From positions 1-17,291 of the forward strand of contig DBLZ01000109.1 of the NCBI GenBank assembly GCA_002297545.1: a DNA stretch of 17,291 nt. The letters run 5' to 3'. Shown one piece after another: positions 15,254 through 17,291 of the stretch; the first letter of the stretch is position 1, and the number at the start of each line of letters is the position of its first letter. The notes under the pieces are model-generated. The model was not told where the DNA came from and did not search any database. It was given only the letters and a program-made list of their open reading frames with translations. The stretch is from Prevotellaceae bacterium UBA711. Lineage in GTDB: Bacteria > Bacteroidota > Bacteroidia > Bacteroidales > Bacteroidaceae. The position numbers were made by a program, and so were the translations under genes.

Positions 15254-16690
15254 CTATCCTACGGAGCCCTCCAGGCTGACACCCAGGAGTTTCTGGGCTT
15301 CCACGGCGAACTCCATGGGCAGTTTGTTTATGACATCCTTGGCATAGCCGTTTACTATCAGGCTGACGGCATCCTCTGTGGATATGCCGCGCTGGCGGCA
15401 ATAGAAGAGTTGTTCCTCGGATATCTTGCTGGTAGTGGCCTCGTGCTCCACGATGGCGGTGTCGTTGTGTATGTCCATGTAGGGGAACGTGTGGGCGCCG
15501 CATGTGCTGCCGAGCAGCAGGGAGTCGCAGCAGGAGTAGTTGCGTGCGCCTTCGGCCTTCTCCGACACCTTCACCAGGCCGCGGTAGGAGTTCTGGCTGC
15601 GGCCAGCGCTGATGCCCTTGCTGATGATGGTGCTCTTGGTGTTGCGCCCCAGATGTATCATCTTGGTACCCGTATCGGCCTGCTGGTAGTTGTTGGTGAC
15701 GGCCACTGAATAGAACTCGGCCTGCGAGCCGTCGCCGGACAATATGCAGGACGGGTATTTCCAGGTGATGGCACTGCCCGTCTCCACCTGTGTCCATGAC
15801 AGACGGCTGTCCACACCGCGCAGATGTCCGCGCTTGGTCACGAGGTTCAGCACGCCACCCTTGCCGTCCTTGTCGCCCGGGTACCAGTTCTGGACGGTGG
15901 AGTACTTGACCTCGGCACGGTCTTTCACCACTATCTCCACTATGGCGGCGTGCAACTGGTTCTCGTCCCGCATGGGGGCGGTGCAGCCTTCCAGATAGGA
16001 GACATAGGCATCGTCGTCGCATACGATGAGCGTGCGCTCGAACTGTCCCGTGCCCATGGCATTGATACGGAAATATGTGCTCAGTTCCATCGGGCATCGT
16101 ACGCCCTTGGGTATGTAGACGAAGCTGCCGTCGGAAAATACTGCCGAGTTCAGGGCCGCAAAGAAGTTGTCGCGATACGGCACCACCGAGCCGAGGTACT
16201 CGCGCACCAGGTCGGGATGCTCCTTGACGGCCTCGGTGATGCTGCAGAAGATTATGCCCTTCTCTTTCAGCCTCTCGCGGAACGTGGTCTTCACGGACAC
16301 GCTGTCCATCACCGCATCCACGGCCACTCCGGACAATGCCATGCGCTCTTCCAAGGGTATGCCCAACTTGTCAAAGGTCTTCATCAGTTCCGGGTCTATC
16401 TCCTTGGGGCCATCCTTCCGGGCTTGTGCCGTGGGGTCGGCATAGTAGGAAATGTCCTGATAATCTATCTCGGGCATGTTCAGATGAGCCCACGAGGGCT
16501 GCTCCAGCGTCTGCCAGTATCTGAAAGCACGGAGCCTGAACTCCAGCAGCCACTCCGGCTCGCCCTTCTTGGCAGATATGAGCCTTACGGTGTCCTCGTC
16601 GAGTCCCTTAGCTATTATTTCGGTGTGGACATCCGTGTGAAAGCCATACTCGTAGTCCTTGTTTACAAATTCTCTTGTAACGTCTTCCAT
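15254..16690 (-). CDS. sufB: Fe-S cluster assembly scaffold protein SufB
   Basis: SufB receives sulfur and is the main subunit on which the nascent cluster forms. From the ATG at 16690 the product has 478 residues, the usual family length. Conserved segments include SDGSFVYIPKGVRCPMELSTYFR, EGCTAP, the NWYPGD/GKGG region and the C-terminal CCDSLLLGSTCGAHTFPY. C388 and E417 are 29 residues apart, the same spacing as the key E. coli pair C405 and E434, so the active site looks intact. The frame stays open upstream to 17077, but that part overlaps the CvpA-family gene and does not look like SufB. The chosen start overlaps the upstream gene by 28 bp, which suggests translational coupling. Confidence 0.96.
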   Translation of the reverse strand: MEDVTREFVNKDYEYGFHTDVHTEIIAKGLDEDTVRLISAKKGEPEWLLEFRLRAFRYWQTLEQPSWAHLNMPEIDYQDISYYADPTAQARKDGPKEIDPELMKTFDKLGIPLEERMALSGVAVDAVMDSVSVKTTFRERLKEKGIIFCSITEAVKEHPDLVREYLGSVVPYRDNFFAALNSAVFSDGSFVYIPKGVRCPMELSTYFRINAMGTGQFERTLIVCDDDAYVSYLEGCTAPMRDENQLHAAIVEIVVKDRAEVKYSTVQNWYPGDKDGKGGVLNLVTKRGHLRGVDSRLSWTQVETGSAITWKYPSCILSGDGSQAEFYSVAVTNNYQQADTGTKMIHLGRNTKSTIISKGISAGRSQNSYRGLVKVSEKAEGARNYSCCDSLLLGSTCGAHTFPYMDIHNDTAIVEHEATTSKISEEQLFYCRQRGISTEDAVSLIVNGYAKDVINKLPMEFAVEAQKLLGVSLEGSVG

Positions 16691-17139
16691 TTCTCCTCTA
16701 TGTAGTCGACTCCGGGCAGTGCCTTGTGGTCGACGTATTTGTCCACGTATTCTGTCTTGCCGGTAACTACTGTCAGGCATATTATCAGCACGGCCCACTT
16801 GGCAAAGCCGAAAACGCCCCCCAGTGTCCTGTTCAGCAGGCCTCCAACCACTGTCCAGTCGAGCAGCTTGGTCAACAACGAGGCCAACATGCCCAACGCT
16901 ATGGGAGTGAGGACCCACAGTGCCAGGAAAGCCATGGCACCGCCTCCGATCTGCTCGTAGTACTTCCATGCTATGAAGAGGCCGATGAAGAAACCGGTCA
17001 TGCTGGCCAGTTCCTTCAAGAAGCCGTTCTTCACTCCCATGAGTGCTCCGTACAGCAGCAACAGCATGGCAATCCATTCGGGCAGTGACAGCGGAATGGA
17101 CTCTATGTATCGGCTTAGCTCACCAAGTGCGTTGTGCAT
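16663..17139 (-). CDS. CvpA-family membrane protein
   Basis: This is a small inner-membrane protein of the CvpA (colicin V production) family, whose role in most bacteria is not settled. It has 158 residues from the ATG at 17139. Four hydrophobic segments lie at about 22-36, 42-58, 66-88 and 108-126. The family pattern of a small residue-rich first helix followed by GVKNGFLKELASMTGFFIG (35-53) and the later LNRTLGGVFGFAKW are visible. A TTG at 17151 would add four residues and lie closer to infB. The ATG is preferred. The gene begins 24 bp after the infB stop and overlaps sufB by 28 bp, so it ties the infB transcript to the suf genes. Confidence 0.82.
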   Translation of the reverse strand: MHNALGELSRYIESIPLSLPEWIAMLLLLYGALMGVKNGFLKELASMTGFFIGLFIAWKYYEQIGGGAMAFLALWVLTPIALGMLASLLTKLLDWTVVGGLLNRTLGGVFGFAKWAVLIICLTVVTGKTEYVDKYVDHKALPGVDYIEEKWKTLQENL

Positions 17140-17163
17140 GAGTGTGGTCAAGGGTGTCAGGGT

Positions 17164-17291
17164 TTACAACTTGGCCTTTACTTCCACCTCGGCAAAGGTC
17201 TCTATGATATCGCCCTCGCGCAGATCGTTGTAGTTGACCAGCGAGATACCGCACTCGAAGTTGGTGGTAACCTCCTTCACGTCGTCCTTGA
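17164..17291 (-). CDS. infB: Translation initiation factor IF-2, C-terminal end (partial)
   Basis: Only the last 41 codons and the stop are in the window. The translated end contains NFECGISLVNYNDLREGDII and ETFAEVEVKAKL, which is the closing part of IF-2 domain IV (the C2 domain that binds initiator fMet-tRNA). The stop TAA reads from 17166 to 17164. Short as it is, the GISL-N-GDIIE-E pattern is characteristic. It is the first leftward gene in the window and is followed after 24 bp by the CvpA-family gene. Confidence 0.93.
   Translation of the reverse strand, partial: KDDVKEVTTNFECGISLVNYNDLREGDIIETFAEVEVKAKL

Noticed and set aside
16691..17077. N-terminal extension of the SufB frame
   Set aside because: It overlaps the CvpA-family gene in another frame and does not resemble SufB. 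The ATG at 16690 gives the normal length.

Overview
The window looks like a Bacteroidales chromosome, probably Prevotellaceae or Bacteroidaceae of fairly high GC. Three things support this. Two promoters match the Bacteroidetes form (TTTG, then about 19 bp, then TAnnTTTG) instead of E. coli -35/-10 boxes. Starts lack clear Shine-Dalgarno sequences. The protein set is typical of the group: a DUF4956/DUF2490 operon, periplasmic GH2 and GH29 enzymes, and a suf cluster behind infB and a CvpA-family gene. Genus cannot be fixed from the sequence alone.

Layout. Positions 1-160 hold three small adjacent hairpins that look like a degenerate repeat. mutS (161-2779) runs leftward from a good promoter at 2818-2848. 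The 541-bp region between mutS and the next gene carries five dyads at an exact 22-bp pitch (2964-3064), a perfect 10-bp hairpin (3087-3112) and a rightward promoter box (3226-3233). A tightly packed rightward operon follows (3321-6832): a VTC-type triphosphate-tunnel protein, a DUF4956 membrane protein, a DUF2490 probable outer-membrane barrel and a Cthe_2159-like beta-helix lipoprotein. It ends in a strong terminator (6853-6890).

From 6970 to the right edge every gene is leftward. In transcription order they are infB (only its 3' end), a CvpA-family gene, sufB, sufC, sufD, sufS, a large GH2 glycosidase and a GH29 alpha-L-fucosidase. The suf genes encode the SufBCD Fe-S scaffold and its cysteine desulfurase. 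No sufA, sufE or sufU is present. The sufC-sufD gap is the only wide gap inside the suf genes and holds a second dyad array, four 14-bp palindromes again at exactly 22 bp (14360-14439).

The two most interesting items are the VTC/DUF4956/DUF2490/Cthe_2159 operon, whose products would span cytoplasm, inner membrane, outer membrane and cell surface and which has no function I know of, and the two 22-bp-pitch dyad arrays in unrelated intergenic regions.
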